Source: DATKMP01 sp963790045 (lineage in GTDB: Bacteria > Bacteroidota > Ignavibacteria > UBA10030). Taken from it: DNA of 64,000 nucleotides. The stretch spans positions 124,001 to 188,000 of the forward strand of contig CAWBMS010000011.1 in NCBI GenBank assembly GCA_963790045.1, in the 5' to 3' direction. The notes under the pieces are model-generated. The model was not told the DNA's origin. It did no database searches and saw only the letters and a list, made by a program, of their open reading frames with translations. Position numbers and translations under genes: made by a program. This document shows positions 37,932-48,505 of this stretch, one piece after another. Each line of letters opens with the position of its first letter. Position 1 is the stretch's first letter.

Positions 37932-39089
37932 ATGAAGCACTATATCGTAGGATTGACATTGCTGTTTTCTTCTGCATTGTGTTTTGGACAATCAGACCAG
38001 CAAGCGATTAAAGATGATTTTGTTCCTTCGTCGCTCAACCAACCGGGACAACAGTACCCGCAGGTGAACTCGCAAGGATACGCGCGATTTAAAATTATTG
38101 CACCAAAAGCTCAGAGCATCAGCGTAAGTCTTGGATTAGGCGGACGTGGCGGCACGGTCTTAACGCGTTTAGCAGACAGCACGTGGATTGGAACAACAAC
38201 CGGCCCGTTAGATAAAGGGTTCCATTATTATCATCTCACCATCGACGGTGGAGTATTCAACGATCCCGGAACATTAAATTATTACGGATCGACACGTTGG
38301 GAAAGCGGAATCGAAATTCCAGCACCTGATCAGGATTTTTATACAATGAAAAATGTTCCGCACGGAAATGTGCAGCAGATTCTATTTCCATCGAAGAGTA
38401 CAAATACATGCCGCAGAGCGTTTGTTTATACTCCGCCTGATTATGAAAAAGATCAGGCAAAAAAATATCCGGTGTTGTACCTCCAGCACGGCTGGGGAGA
38501 AGACGAAACTGCATGGAGTAATCAAGGCCATGCAAATTTAATTATGGACAATTTGATTGCTGAAGGAAAAGCAAAATCATTTATTATTGTGATGACATAC
38601 GGTATGACGAACGACGTTCGGATTGGCGGAATGGCAAATTTCAAGATCGATCCATTCCAAACCGTTCTCGTTGATGAATTGATCCCTTACGTTGATGCAA
38701 ACTTCCGTACGCTTTCTGATCAACCGCATCGGGCAATGGCAGGCCTCTCTATGGGCGGAATGGAAACGAAGACGATCACCATGGCTAACCTTGATAAGTT
38801 TTCGCACATTTGCCTCTTGAGCGGCGGAACATTCTCCATGGATGATGTGAATAAAACACCCGGCTTCAAAGAAAAAGTAAAATTGGTTTTTGTAAGCTTT
38901 GGCAGTCGCGAACTTGCCCCGCAACCAGGTAGACCAGCGAGACCCGGCGGCGATCCGAAAGCAAATGCCGAAGCGTTGAAACAAGCAGGACTTAACAGTG
39001 TCTTTTATGTATCGCCGGAAACAGCGCATGAGTTTTTAAGCTGGCGCCGCAGTCTTCGCGAATTAGCACCGTTGCTGTTTAAAGAGTAA
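37932..39089 (+). CDS. Secreted CE1-type esterase with N-terminal beta-sandwich (paralogue 4)
   Basis: 385 aa from the ATG at 37932, which has AAAGGAGA just upstream and gives a clean signal peptide (cleavage near C-F-G-Q); an in-frame start at 37857 would overlap the previous gene by 60 bases and is rejected. The sandwich carries a G-L-G-G-R-G-G-T insertion. Hydrolase with Ser in A-G-L-S-M-G-G-M and His in T-A-H-E-F-L-S-W-R-R (Phe replaces the Trp found in the others). Confidence 0.85.
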   Translation: MKHYIVGLTLLFSSALCFGQSDQQAIKDDFVPSSLNQPGQQYPQVNSQGYARFKIIAPKAQSISVSLGLGGRGGTVLTRLADSTWIGTTTGPLDKGFHYYHLTIDGGVFNDPGTLNYYGSTRWESGIEIPAPDQDFYTMKNVPHGNVQQILFPSKSTNTCRRAFVYTPPDYEKDQAKKYPVLYLQHGWGEDETAWSNQGHANLIMDNLIAEGKAKSFIIVMTYGMTNDVRIGGMANFKIDPFQTVLVDELIPYVDANFRTLSDQPHRAMAGLSMGGMETKTITMANLDKFSHICLLSGGTFSMDDVNKTPGFKEKVKLVFVSFGSRELAPQPGRPARPGGDPKANAEALKQAGLNSVFYVSPETAHEFLSWRRSLRELAPLLFKE

Positions 39090-39104
39090 TTCGTATTGTT
39101 AAAG

Positions 39105-39147
39105 AGTGTGTGGTCGATGTAATGCAATCGGTCACACACTTTTTTTG
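39105..39147 (+). terminator. Intrinsic terminator after esterase paralogue 4
   Basis: Stem AGTGTGTG / CACACACT with further partial pairing inside, followed by seven T. It suggests the run 31.7-39.1 kb may end here and that paralogue 5 can have its own promoter. Confidence 0.8.
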
Positions 39148-39171
39148 TACACAATGATCAAGGAGAATTAA

Positions 39172-40329
39172 ATGACTTACAGATCCTTCAAAGTAATATT
39201 TGCATCAATACTTGCCAGCTGGATTTGCATAGCGCAAACAAATCCAACAACCGTGAAAGAAGATTTTACACCATCGTCGGTCAATCAACCGGGAAAACAA
39301 TTTCCACAGGTTAATTCCGAGGGACGTGTGCGCACCAGCGTTCTTGCTTCGGAAGCCAAAAAAGTTCAATTGGATATTGGCGGTGTAAAATATGATTTGA
39401 AAAAAGACGATAAAGGAAATTGGACTGGTGAATCGGCGCCGCAGGTTGAAGGATTCCATTACTATCAACTTAATATCGACGGAGCATCCGTTCCCGATCC
39501 TGGCAGTGTATATTTTTACGGTGCAAGCAGGTGGGGAAGCGGTATTGAAATTCCAGCGCCGGATCAAGCGTTCTATACCTTAAAAGATGTTCCGCATGGC
39601 CAGGTACGGCAAAATCTTTATTTTTCAAAAATCACCAATGCATGGCGCAGATGTTTTGTATACACGCCTCCGGAGTACGATCAGAATGGAACTGCTCGAT
39701 ATCCGGTGCTATATCTTCAGCATGGCAGCGGTGAAGATGAAACAGGATGGTCCGTACAGGGTAAGGCCAATATAATTCTTGATAATTTGATTGCCGAGAA
39801 CAAAGCTGTTCCGATGATCATTGTGATGGATAACGGTTATGCGTCCCGTCCTCAAGTATCTCCTTCCGGAATGTTTTCTGCTTTTGAAGAAGTAATCATC
39901 AAAGAAATCATTCCTATGATCGATCATAATTTCCGCACGATTGCAGACCGCGAACACCGTGCAATGGCGGGCCTTTCGATGGGAGCCAATCAAACCATTC
40001 AGATTACGATGAATAATCTTGATGTGTTTTCACATATCGGCGGATTCAGCGGCACATCGAATTATCCGCGTACGGATGTAATCGATCCGGCGAAATTTAT
40101 GAACGGAAAATTCAAAGATGGGAAAACGCTCAATCAACAGATCAAACTTTTTTGGCTTGGACTGGGAACAAAAGAGCCGAATCCGTTTCCGGGTTCTGTT
40201 GGTGCGTTTGGTACAATGATGGATAAGCAAGGTATAAAATATACGTATTATGAATCTCAAGGCACCGCACACGAATGGTTAACGTGGCGAAGAGATTTCT
40301 ACCAGTTTGCTCCGTTACTGTTTAAATAA
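39172..40329 (+). CDS. Secreted CE1-type esterase with N-terminal beta-sandwich (paralogue 5)
   Basis: 385 aa, signal peptide ending near C-I-A-Q. The leader after cleavage (P-S-S-V-N-Q-P-G-K-Q) resembles paralogue 4, the sandwich (V-Q-L-D-I-G-G-V-K-Y-D-L-K-K-D) is nearly that of paralogue 3, and the C-terminal half is distinct (Ser in G-L-S-M-G-A-N-Q; insertion near Y-P-R-T-D-V-I-D-P; His in T-A-H-E-W-L-T-W-R-R). This patchwork suggests recombination among the tandem copies. Confidence 0.85.
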   Translation: MTYRSFKVIFASILASWICIAQTNPTTVKEDFTPSSVNQPGKQFPQVNSEGRVRTSVLASEAKKVQLDIGGVKYDLKKDDKGNWTGESAPQVEGFHYYQLNIDGASVPDPGSVYFYGASRWGSGIEIPAPDQAFYTLKDVPHGQVRQNLYFSKITNAWRRCFVYTPPEYDQNGTARYPVLYLQHGSGEDETGWSVQGKANIILDNLIAENKAVPMIIVMDNGYASRPQVSPSGMFSAFEEVIIKEIIPMIDHNFRTIADREHRAMAGLSMGANQTIQITMNNLDVFSHIGGFSGTSNYPRTDVIDPAKFMNGKFKDGKTLNQQIKLFWLGLGTKEPNPFPGSVGAFGTMMDKQGIKYTYYESQGTAHEWLTWRRDFYQFAPLLFK

Positions 40330-40347
40330 TATTTTCATACAGCAATG

Positions 40348-40376
40348 AAGAGCGCTTGATGTTTGAGCGCTCTTTT
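40348..40376 (+). terminator. Intrinsic terminator after esterase paralogue 5
   Basis: Stem AAGAGCGCT / AGCGCTCTT with a 9-base loop and a short T-run. Confidence 0.85.
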
Positions 40377-40424
40377 CATTTGTGCTATTGAATGTAGTTT
40401 ATCAAAATAATAAAGAGAAGAATC

Positions 40425-41975
40425 ATGAAGCACGATTATAAAATAAAATTAATGGGTGTTATTGCGTTGGTATCCTTGTTTCAAATCGGAATGAGTCAAT
40501 CAAAGCACATAACAAATCCGGAAATCGGAAAAGTAGCGCGATATTGTAACCCGCTACCGATGGAAATAGGTCCGGGCGGTAATGCTGCGGGCGATGTGAC
40601 AGTTATTCGCGAGCAAGGGACGTATTATATGTTTTGCAGCGGAGGAGGTGCATGGGTTTCGGATGATATGCTCAATTGGGCGTTTCATCCGGTCGATAAC
40701 GTTCCCGTTGCGCCACACGTTTTAAAATATAACGGCAGCTTTTATCTTTGCGGCAACGATGGGCCGTTATACAAATCGAATCATCCGCTTGGGCCGTACA
40801 CAAAAGTCGGTGATTGGTCGAATACACCCGATGTGAAGGGCGGATGGAATGGTGCATTCGATGTCGATATTTTTGTCGATGACGACAACCAGCCGTATTT
40901 GTATTATCCGGGACGCGGTGTCAGCGGCATTTACGTTGTGCCTCTTGATAAAAAAGAATTAAATAAATTTGCCGGGCCTGTCAAACATTTGTTCGGATTT
41001 AATCGCGATCATCTGTGGGAACGCTATGGCGAGATGAATGAGTACACCGATGTTGCATGGATCGAAGGCCCGTGGCTTCAAAAACATAACGGCACGTATT
41101 ATCTGGAATATTCTGCATCAGGCACGCAATGGAAAACGTATGCCGAAGGATATTATACATCGAAATCTCCGGTAGGTCCATTTACCTATGCACCGAACAA
41201 TCCGCTCCTTCGCAAAACCGACGGGTTCATCACGGGGCCAGGCCATGGAAGCATTGTGGAAGGGCCGGATGGAAATCTCTGGCAGTTTTATACGATCGTG
41301 CTTTCCAATCCTCCGGGCGGGCGTCGCATCGGTATGGATCGAGTCGTGTTCGATAAAGATGAAAATATGTCCGTCAACGTTACGGAGACACCGCAGTGGG
41401 GACCTGTTGCAGGTATCGATCCGGAAAAAGGGAACAGCGGTTCCATTCCTGTGACGATTAATAAAATTCGTGCGATGAATGCGCTTTCAAAATTTTCTTC
41501 CGAGCAGCCGGGACACGAAGCTGCATACGCGGTTGATAACTCCAGCGGTACATGGTGGGAACCGGCGACAACCGATTCCATGCCGACGTTGACGGTAGAA
41601 CTTTCTCCGGCAACGCGATTTGATGTCGTACAGCTTTTCACCATTGATGCAGTGCATTTAATGTTCAATGGCGGACGGATGGGATTCGGCAGGCGTACTG
41701 GAACACAGCCGCCTCAGTTTGTACCGGATATCTACCAATACAAAATCGAAGTGTCAATGGATGGAAAAACGTACACCACAGCACTTGACCGGACACAAAA
41801 CAAAATTTCCCGTAACACGATCTTTGAAGAACTTTCTCCGGTGAAATGCCGCTTTGTACGATTGACGATAACGAACTGGCCGCGGACTGCACCGTTGGGC
41901 TTAATTGAGTTCACGGCATTCGGTAAACCTGCCGAGTCATTGCCGGCAGCGGTACCGATTCCCGTTACTCAATAA
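40425..41975 (+). CDS. Secreted glycoside hydrolase family 43 with C-terminal F5/8-type domain
   Basis: 516 aa, signal peptide of about 24 residues. Five-bladed propeller of GH43: catalytic base Asp in A-A-G-D-V-T-V-I, the modulating Asp in G-A-F-D-V-D-I-F-V, and acid Glu in W-I-E-G-P-W-L-Q. Residues about 350-505 form a beta-sandwich like F5/8 type C (CBM32-like), containing N-A-L-S-K-F-S-S-E and the closing V-R-L-T-I-T-N-W. Likely an arabinofuranosidase or xylosidase acting after the esterases. Confidence 0.87.
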   Translation: MKHDYKIKLMGVIALVSLFQIGMSQSKHITNPEIGKVARYCNPLPMEIGPGGNAAGDVTVIREQGTYYMFCSGGGAWVSDDMLNWAFHPVDNVPVAPHVLKYNGSFYLCGNDGPLYKSNHPLGPYTKVGDWSNTPDVKGGWNGAFDVDIFVDDDNQPYLYYPGRGVSGIYVVPLDKKELNKFAGPVKHLFGFNRDHLWERYGEMNEYTDVAWIEGPWLQKHNGTYYLEYSASGTQWKTYAEGYYTSKSPVGPFTYAPNNPLLRKTDGFITGPGHGSIVEGPDGNLWQFYTIVLSNPPGGRRIGMDRVVFDKDENMSVNVTETPQWGPVAGIDPEKGNSGSIPVTINKIRAMNALSKFSSEQPGHEAAYAVDNSSGTWWEPATTDSMPTLTVELSPATRFDVVQLFTIDAVHLMFNGGRMGFGRRTGTQPPQFVPDIYQYKIEVSMDGKTYTTALDRTQNKISRNTIFEELSPVKCRFVRLTITNWPRTAPLGLIEFTAFGKPAESLPAAVPIPVTQ

Positions 41976-41995
41976 ATAGAAAAGAAAAATCAATA

Positions 41996-42032
41996 GTCCC
42001 GCTTCTCATTCTCATGTTGAAAAGCGGGACTG
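41996..42032. terminator. Candidate terminator after GH43
   Basis: Stem AGTCCCGCTT / AAGCGGGACT (10 bp) with a 17-base loop; no long T-run, so less certain. It lies between convergent genes. Confidence 0.6.
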
Positions 42033-42105
42033 TTTCGAAAAAGACAGAAACGAATAAAACTGAAAGAACATGACGCCGTTTAATGAAATGACGGTCATTG
42101 TTCAT

Positions 42106-45100
42106 TTACTTTATTTTTTTTCCTGAGTATTCGCCGCCTCTCTGAAATACAACCAATTCATTATCGAGCGATGTTTTGCTTTTTCTGATAGCAACGGAAA
42201 TGTTCGCTTCTTTCACATAGAACTCATTTTCAAATGTCGCTGCAAGCGGAGCAGAGAAGAGACCCTGGCCAATCATAAGAGTATCATTCTTTAGAAATAC
42301 CCTCAACTCCGGGCCGTTTTCAATTTTATATGTTCCTTCGTACGATTTCATTAACTCTACGGAAGGGCGAACGGCACCGACAATCATTGTCGTCATGTCG
42401 TTGTTCACAACGACGGAGGGACATTTCGATCTCATCATTTCGTCGCCGACATTTAGTAACGAATCGTTGATGCTCCAATTGTAGTCGAACAAACCGGCCG
42501 CAATACGGATTTTATCACCGGTCGCACCTAATGAGTGAACAGGTATTTTTCCGTCGATGATGGTATAATCGTTTGCAGAAAGTTCATTGTTTACGGGATC
42601 GAAGAAGTAGAAGCCGTTTCTCGAAGTGGCGGCGACAATATCGACATAGCGTTCATGGTTTGTACGGATTCGGGTAAACTGCGTTCAGCACCGCATCGTG
42701 TGCTTTGAATGTTCTTCCGTCGATCGTGATTGTGCTGTCAGTCATGCGAAAGGGTGTTTTCTCAAAAATCTGTTTCGAAATTTTGTTTTCCTCCGGTCCG
42801 CCGAACAGATAGAGAGAATATTTTTTCATATCCGCTTCTGTCACATCCACATCTTTGATCGTGCGCGGTTCATACTTTTGCCAGTTCTTCCAATAGTTCG
42901 TAAAGATTTGAACTTTGGTATTGATCATTTTTATCATCGAAGAATCTTTTGAGATTGTCCCGATAACAATGACATACGGTGTGGTCGTCATATCAGAAAT
43001 CGTTCCGGCGAGTTGCGGAGTTTTATGTAATGCCGCTGGTTGATAACGTTCATCACGTAATACGATTTTACCTTGAACTACTTTCGTATCACGTATATCG
43101 TTCACATTCCAGATAACTTTTACCGGTTTATTAGGATCGATTAATTTTGATGAAGGTGTAAGTTCGATTTCAAGAACATTTTCGGTCGATAATGCAATCG
43201 TATTGTTCACCAGCACTTCCGCTTCCGCCGTTATAAAGGAATTGGGATGATCAAGTTGAGTCACCTTCACCCAATGTGCTGAAGCATATTTCAAATCAGC
43301 AGAGCGTACCGTACTTTTGTCGGATTGACATTTCGTTTATGTTCGAGGAACCACGGAATTAATTGATCATAATATTCGATGCCTTCATGGCCGAAGCCGG
43401 GATATTCATGGTAGCGAATATCATATCCCCAGCGCTGAAGCGTTTTGACTAAGTATCGCGAATTATTCACATCGACCGATTTATCTATATCGCCATGCGT
43501 GACAAAGACGGGAGTTGTCAACAATGCTTCGGCATGGCAAAGCGAACTGCTGGCTTCGTTATCAAATCGCGCATGCCCGGAAAGGTTTGCGATGGCGTCT
43601 TCATTCATTCCGACATGATAATCCCATCCGCCGAACACCGGGGCGATTGCTGCAAACAATTCGGGATGCCGTGTGCCGACATTCCATGTTCCGCCTCCGC
43701 CCATCGATTCACCTTTCAGATATACTCGATCGTCATCGATGTTGAATGTTTTTTTAGCGAGTTCTATGCATTTGAGAATATCTTGATCTCCAATTCCCAA
43801 ATAACTTGTGTTGCCTCTTCCATGCGGTTCGATATAAATGATCGGATATTTATCGGTAACGCTGTTGTGTCGTTGATCGATCGACCACCATTTGACATAC
43901 ATCGGATTTTCTCCGTTATACCCGTGGAGCATGACCACAAGCGCCCATTTCTGTTTTGGATTATAGTTGAGAGGAAGAAATGCGCGGCAGAATTGCGGCG
44001 TGTTATCGACCGGATCGATATACGTCAACCGGACAAGTCCCCGGCATGAACGCTTCCTTTTTTCGCTGCTTTATCAAGCAATAATTCTTCGTATTCCAAC
44101 AACGGAGAATATAGGTTCGGTACAACAGTGCTGTCTATTTTATCCGGGTTAAAATTAAATCGATACGTGATCATTTCACCAAGCATTTTGTGGTGATATT
44201 CTTCCGGTGTTTTTGGATCTTTCGGAACGCTGGATAAAAGTTCTTTTGCTTCCTTGACGGCATCGCCTTTATACCAATACAGGTATGCGGTCATAACATT
44301 TCCATGTGTGTCGCTGCTTTTAAAATAAAGATCGTACACTCCGTTCGGCCATTTTTTTGTATCCAAAGTAATTTGCTCTCCGCGTTCCCCATTTTTTTCG
44401 GCAAGGACGTTGCCGCCGGCAGCGACCGCTTTTATATTGACATCGAACTTTTGAATTTCCGGATTGAGTGTCCTGTCCGCTTTGATTACCAGTTGATCCT
44501 TTGAATTGTTTTTAACGATGCTCGGCGATAATTTGAAATCGTCGATCAAAGAAAATTTATCCGGCTCGATAATTCGAAATTGAAATCCCCATGTCCAACC
44601 ATCATGATACGATTTGATCAGAATCGTATTGTCGCCTTTCTTTAGGTCGATTTCCATGTGATGATCTTCCAAGGCAGCTTGATGATCGTCTCTGCTTTCG
44701 TAGAGAAGCTTTCCATTCACCCAGAGTTTATTGCTGTTGTTATGCGCAAACGACAAGATGACTTTTCCATCAGCCGCTCGTGTAATTTTTGTGAACGCAT
44801 AAATAGTTTTACCATCCATATCGCCGTCTTGAATTACATCAAACAGGTTAATGTAATTATACGGCGAGTGATATTTTTTCCATACGATCGATGAACCGTT
44901 TGGAAGTTTGTGAATCATTCCGGACTCGGGCGTAATTCCCGATTCGCCACCGTGGTCTTGAAGAAAATCTGTGTTGTATCCTTTATCGTTTTGACTTGGG
45001 AATCCGCCGGTAACAAGCCAGTCCTGAATAAACGCGCCGGTTGCCGTTCCCCATGGAAAACGTGTTTCATCTTTGAGGGGAGTCTGTGCCGTCATGTTGA

Positions 45101-45158
45101 TTGTCGCGGCCAAACAAACGATGAGAACGAAAACGGACGTGGAAAAAATATTTTTCAT
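42106..45158 (-). CDS. Large secreted esterase/prolyl-oligopeptidase-like hydrolase, three frameshifts
   Basis: A protein of roughly 1,015 aa once four frames are joined. Order: signal peptide, a beta-sandwich region (about 30-200) with W-V-N-G-K-L-L-Y-E-S, a linker, an alpha/beta-hydrolase domain (nucleophile Ser in G-E-S-M-G-G-G-G, Asp in H-G-D-I-D, His in G-F-G-H-E-G), then C-terminal beta-rich domains. The breaks are at CCCC 44039-44042 and CC 43309-43310 (one base missing in each) and TTT 42659-42661 (one extra). A start at 45158 follows a GGAGGCAAG ribosome-binding site. The architecture resembles secreted S9/polyhydroxybutyrate-depolymerase-like carbohydrate esterases of Bacteroidota; the substrate is unknown. 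Convergent with GH43. Confidence 0.72.
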
Positions 45159-45396
45159 ACTTGCCTCCAGCACATTGTTGAAATGATAATACGTTTTGAT
45201 AGAACTCATTAATTATTCTAAGATCGATTTTATTCTTGTTCCAGCTTCAAGACAAGTGAACGATGGATCTTACACGTTCGATTAAATTACAACGATGGTT
45301 CATGACCCTTTTAATACGATAGAAATTACCAAATAGTTGCTTGCTTCCCAAAATTAATTTCAATTGTAATATTACTCGTATGTGGGCAACTCAGTG

Positions 45397-47739
45397 TTAT
45401 TCATACCTCAGGCTTTTCACCGGGTTTGCTGTGGCAGCGCGCCAGGTTTGCCAGCTTACAGTAAGAAGAGCGATGAAGAGCGCTATGAAACCCGAAAGTG
45501 CAAACATCCACCAGTGTATTTCTGTTTTGTAAGCAAACTCTTGCAGCCACTGGTTCATTGCGTACCATCCCATGGGGCAGGCAAGGATAAACGAAACAAC
45601 AATCAAGCGAAGGAAACTTTGATTGAGCATGAACAACAAATCGCCGATCGATGCACCATGAACTTTGCGTATTGCGACTTCCTTTGCGCGGCGCTCCGAT
45701 GAAAATATAACCAAACCGAGCATTCCGAGGCATGAAATAATGATTGCGATTATTCCGAACATACTTATGGCATCGGCAAATCGTTCGTCTTTGGCGTACA
45801 TCTGATTGAACCATTCATCGTAAAATTTATAATCTAATGGGTCATCGGGAAACAGTTCTTTCCAGACGTTTTGAATATATGCCATTGTTTGAGCGGTCGA
45901 TCCCTTTTTTATTCGTACACTGATATCTGAAAACGAGTATTGTGATGTAAACATGATACAAGTTGGTTCTATCAAATCATGAAATGAAGCAGTATGGAAA
46001 TCTTTCACGACGCCAAGTACAGCAAATCCGCCTTCTCTTCCATTGTTAAATCGTTTATTGTCGAGATTATCCCATCCGAAATATTTATACGCTGTTTCAT
46101 TGAAGAAACAAACCTGACCATATTCACCCGGAAGAGGCATTCTTCCTTTTATCAATTCGATGTTGAATGTTTGAATAAAACTTGTATCAGCCATAAGACA
46201 CGCTATGAAATTTGGTTTGCCGCTAACCCCAGTTCCCATATGCATGTGTACATCCCCCGGAACCCCATTAGATACTAGAGTAGTGCTTATGATCGATGGA
46301 TAGTTTTTTAACCTATTGATAAAGGCACTTTTTTCAGCATCCGCGAATGAAAGATTGATGCGAAGCAGCTGTTCTTTATCAAAACCCAAATCCGCATGTT
46401 TGGCATATTGAATTTGCCGCTGTATAACGATGATGCAAAAGATCAAAGCAATCGATACGGTAAATTGAAATATTGTTAAGATGTTTCGGAAATAATTTTT
46501 CTTTCTTAAGAACATCATCCTTCCGTTAAGCGCTTTCACCGGATGATAGGAAGAAAAGAGAAGGGCGGGAATGATTCCAGATATGATTCCGATGAAAAGA
46601 ATTACCAGGCACAAAAATATATTTTCCGGGAATTGTGTCAATGGCAGTAGAGATAACTGTGTATCCACGATCCTGCTAAAGATCGGAAGAGCAGTTTCGG
46701 TAAGTACCAAAGCAATGATAAACGAAGCTCCTGTAACAAGAATGGATTCGGTTAAAAACAATGCTATGATGTTTCCTCTTCCGGCACCGACGGTTTTTCG
46801 GATTCCTGTTTCTTTACTTCGCTGATTCTGTTGTGTCATAGAAAGATTGATATAATTAATGATTGCCAAAACAAGGACCACCAGAGCAATTGCAGTAAAT
46901 AATTTTAGGAGTGAAAGATTTCCTTTTTTTGTCGTGCTTCCGGTTGCCGTATCGTAGAGATAGGTGTCCGTTAATGCCACAAGCGCTGCTTTTTTCATAT
47001 AGGGCTGCATGGTTTCAGGATGACTGTTCATTTTTGTAGCAACCTGGGCCGGATTGGATTGCTTGTTAAGCAGCAAATAGATATTGAATGGATATCTGTA
47101 TGTGCTGCTGTCATTTCCATTGACACTTGAAAAACTAAATTTGAAACTCTTATTCTCCATGTTCAAAATTATGTTTGCATTGATACTTGAGTTATCAGGA
47201 AAGTTCTCAACCACTCCCGATACGATCAACGGGAAATTCCGGCCGAGAAGAACTTCCTTGCCGATGGGATTTTCCGAGCCGAATATTTTCTGAGCAACCC
47301 GTTCGGTTAATACTATTGAATTGAGATTGGGCAGCGGGTTAGAGGCATCACCGCTCAGGAAGCGTATATGAAACAATTCAAAAAATGCATGATCGACCGA
47401 CATCATGCCATCGATTTCGAATCCGGTATTATGTATGCTGAGAATAGGTTTATTGGGAAGAACGTAAGCCACACATGCATTTTTCACTTCCGGATATGAA
47501 TTGCGAAGCAACGCAGCAACACGATAATCAATAGCGCTGGTTTTATTTTCCGCATCGATAAGCCGGTAGATATGATCTGCCTGCGGATAAACTCTATCGT
47601 AACTATATTCCTTGAGAAGAAAAAGAGAAATCAGCAGACAGACAGATATTCCGCACGCAAACCCGAGAATGTTGATTGCTGAAAATGTTTTGTGCCGAAG
47701 AATGTTTCTCAATGAGATTTTAAAATAATTTTTTAACAT
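45397..47739 (-). CDS. FtsX/MacB-type ABC transporter permease
   Basis: 780 aa with two MacB/FtsX modules. There is a transmembrane helix at about 20-40, a periplasmic domain to about 280, and a bundle of three helices near 285-400. A second hydrophobic segment follows near 425, then a second periplasmic domain and a final three-helix bundle at about 670-765. N-terminal Y-F-K-I-S-L-R-N-I-L-R-H-K and the V-A-I-R-K-V-H-G-A-S motif before the last helices are typical. Last gene of the adaptor-ATPase-permease operon; such systems export antimicrobials, lipoproteins or peptides. Confidence 0.9.
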   Translation of the reverse strand: MLKNYFKISLRNILRHKTFSAINILGFACGISVCLLISLFLLKEYSYDRVYPQADHIYRLIDAENKTSAIDYRVAALLRNSYPEVKNACVAYVLPNKPILSIHNTGFEIDGMMSVDHAFFELFHIRFLSGDASNPLPNLNSIVLTERVAQKIFGSENPIGKEVLLGRNFPLIVSGVVENFPDNSSINANIILNMENKSFKFSFSSVNGNDSSTYRYPFNIYLLLNKQSNPAQVATKMNSHPETMQPYMKKAALVALTDTYLYDTATGSTTKKGNLSLLKLFTAIALVVLVLAIINYINLSMTQQNQRSKETGIRKTVGAGRGNIIALFLTESILVTGASFIIALVLTETALPIFSRIVDTQLSLLPLTQFPENIFLCLVILFIGIISGIIPALLFSSYHPVKALNGRMMFLRKKNYFRNILTIFQFTVSIALIFCIIVIQRQIQYAKHADLGFDKEQLLRINLSFADAEKSAFINRLKNYPSIISTTLVSNGVPGDVHMHMGTGVSGKPNFIACLMADTSFIQTFNIELIKGRMPLPGEYGQVCFFNETAYKYFGWDNLDNKRFNNGREGGFAVLGVVKDFHTASFHDLIEPTCIMFTSQYSFSDISVRIKKGSTAQTMAYIQNVWKELFPDDPLDYKFYDEWFNQMYAKDERFADAISMFGIIAIIISCLGMLGLVIFSSERRAKEVAIRKVHGASIGDLLFMLNQSFLRLIVVSFILACPMGWYAMNQWLQEFAYKTEIHWWMFALSGFIALFIALLTVSWQTWRAATANPVKSLRYE

Positions 47740-47782
47740 ACGATGTTCCTGCCTTTTGTATTACTCATGATTTTAAAGCTTT

Positions 47783-48473
47783 TTAGATATGAAATTGCCC
47801 TTTGTAATTTTCCGTCAGAACATGGCCGTCGAATAAATGAACGATGCGGTGGGCGAATTCTGAATCATGCGGCGAATGTGTCACCATAATAATGGTCGTT
47901 CCATTTTCATTAAGCTGTGTTAGTGTATTCATAACTTCTTCGCCGTTAGTGGAATCGAGATTTCCGGTCGGTTCGTCGGCAAGAATCAACGCCGGTTTGG
48001 CGACAACCGCTCTGCACACAGCAACACGCTGCTGCTGTCCGCCGGAGAGCTGCTGGGGAAAATGTTTCCGCCGGTGCATCATCTGCATGCGTTCGAGAAC
48101 GTCATCGACCATTTTTTTTCGTTCCGATGCCGATATGCCGAGATAGAGAAGCGGCAGTTCGACATTTTCAAAAACGGTGAGTTCATCGATCAAATTGAAA
48201 CTCTGAAACACAAAACCAATATGCCGCTTCCTGATGTTTGCACGCTTGCGTTCGGAATATTTTGAAATCTCTTCGCCAAGAAAATAGTACCTGTCCATCC
48301 GTCGGATTATCGAGCATGCCAAGAAGATTGAGCAAGGTCGATTTGCCGCACCCCGAAGGGCCCATAATAGCGACGAATTCTTTTTCTTTGATTTCGACAT
48401 TGACATTGTCGAGCGCCGTCGTTTCCACTTCCTCGGTCAAATACACTTTTTTGAGATTATTGGTTCGAATCAT
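47783..48473 (-). CDS. ABC transporter ATP-binding protein (MacB/LolD type), frameshifted
   Basis: Walker A G-P-S-G-C-G-K-S-T, Q-loop F-V-F-Q-S-F-N-L, signature L-S-G-G-Q-Q-Q-R-V, Walker B L-I-L-A-D-E-P-T-G-N-L-D and the H-loop T-H-S. An extra base in the CC at 48290-48291 separates the first 75 residues from the rest; removed, the protein reads D-G-Q-Y-Y-F-L-G-E-E-I. The ATG at 48473 is preferred over 48485 because GGAG sits six bases before it. Drives the FtsX permease downstream. Confidence 0.9.
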
Positions 48474-48505
48474 AATGTTCTCCATAATTATTGTTGAATC
48501 GATGT

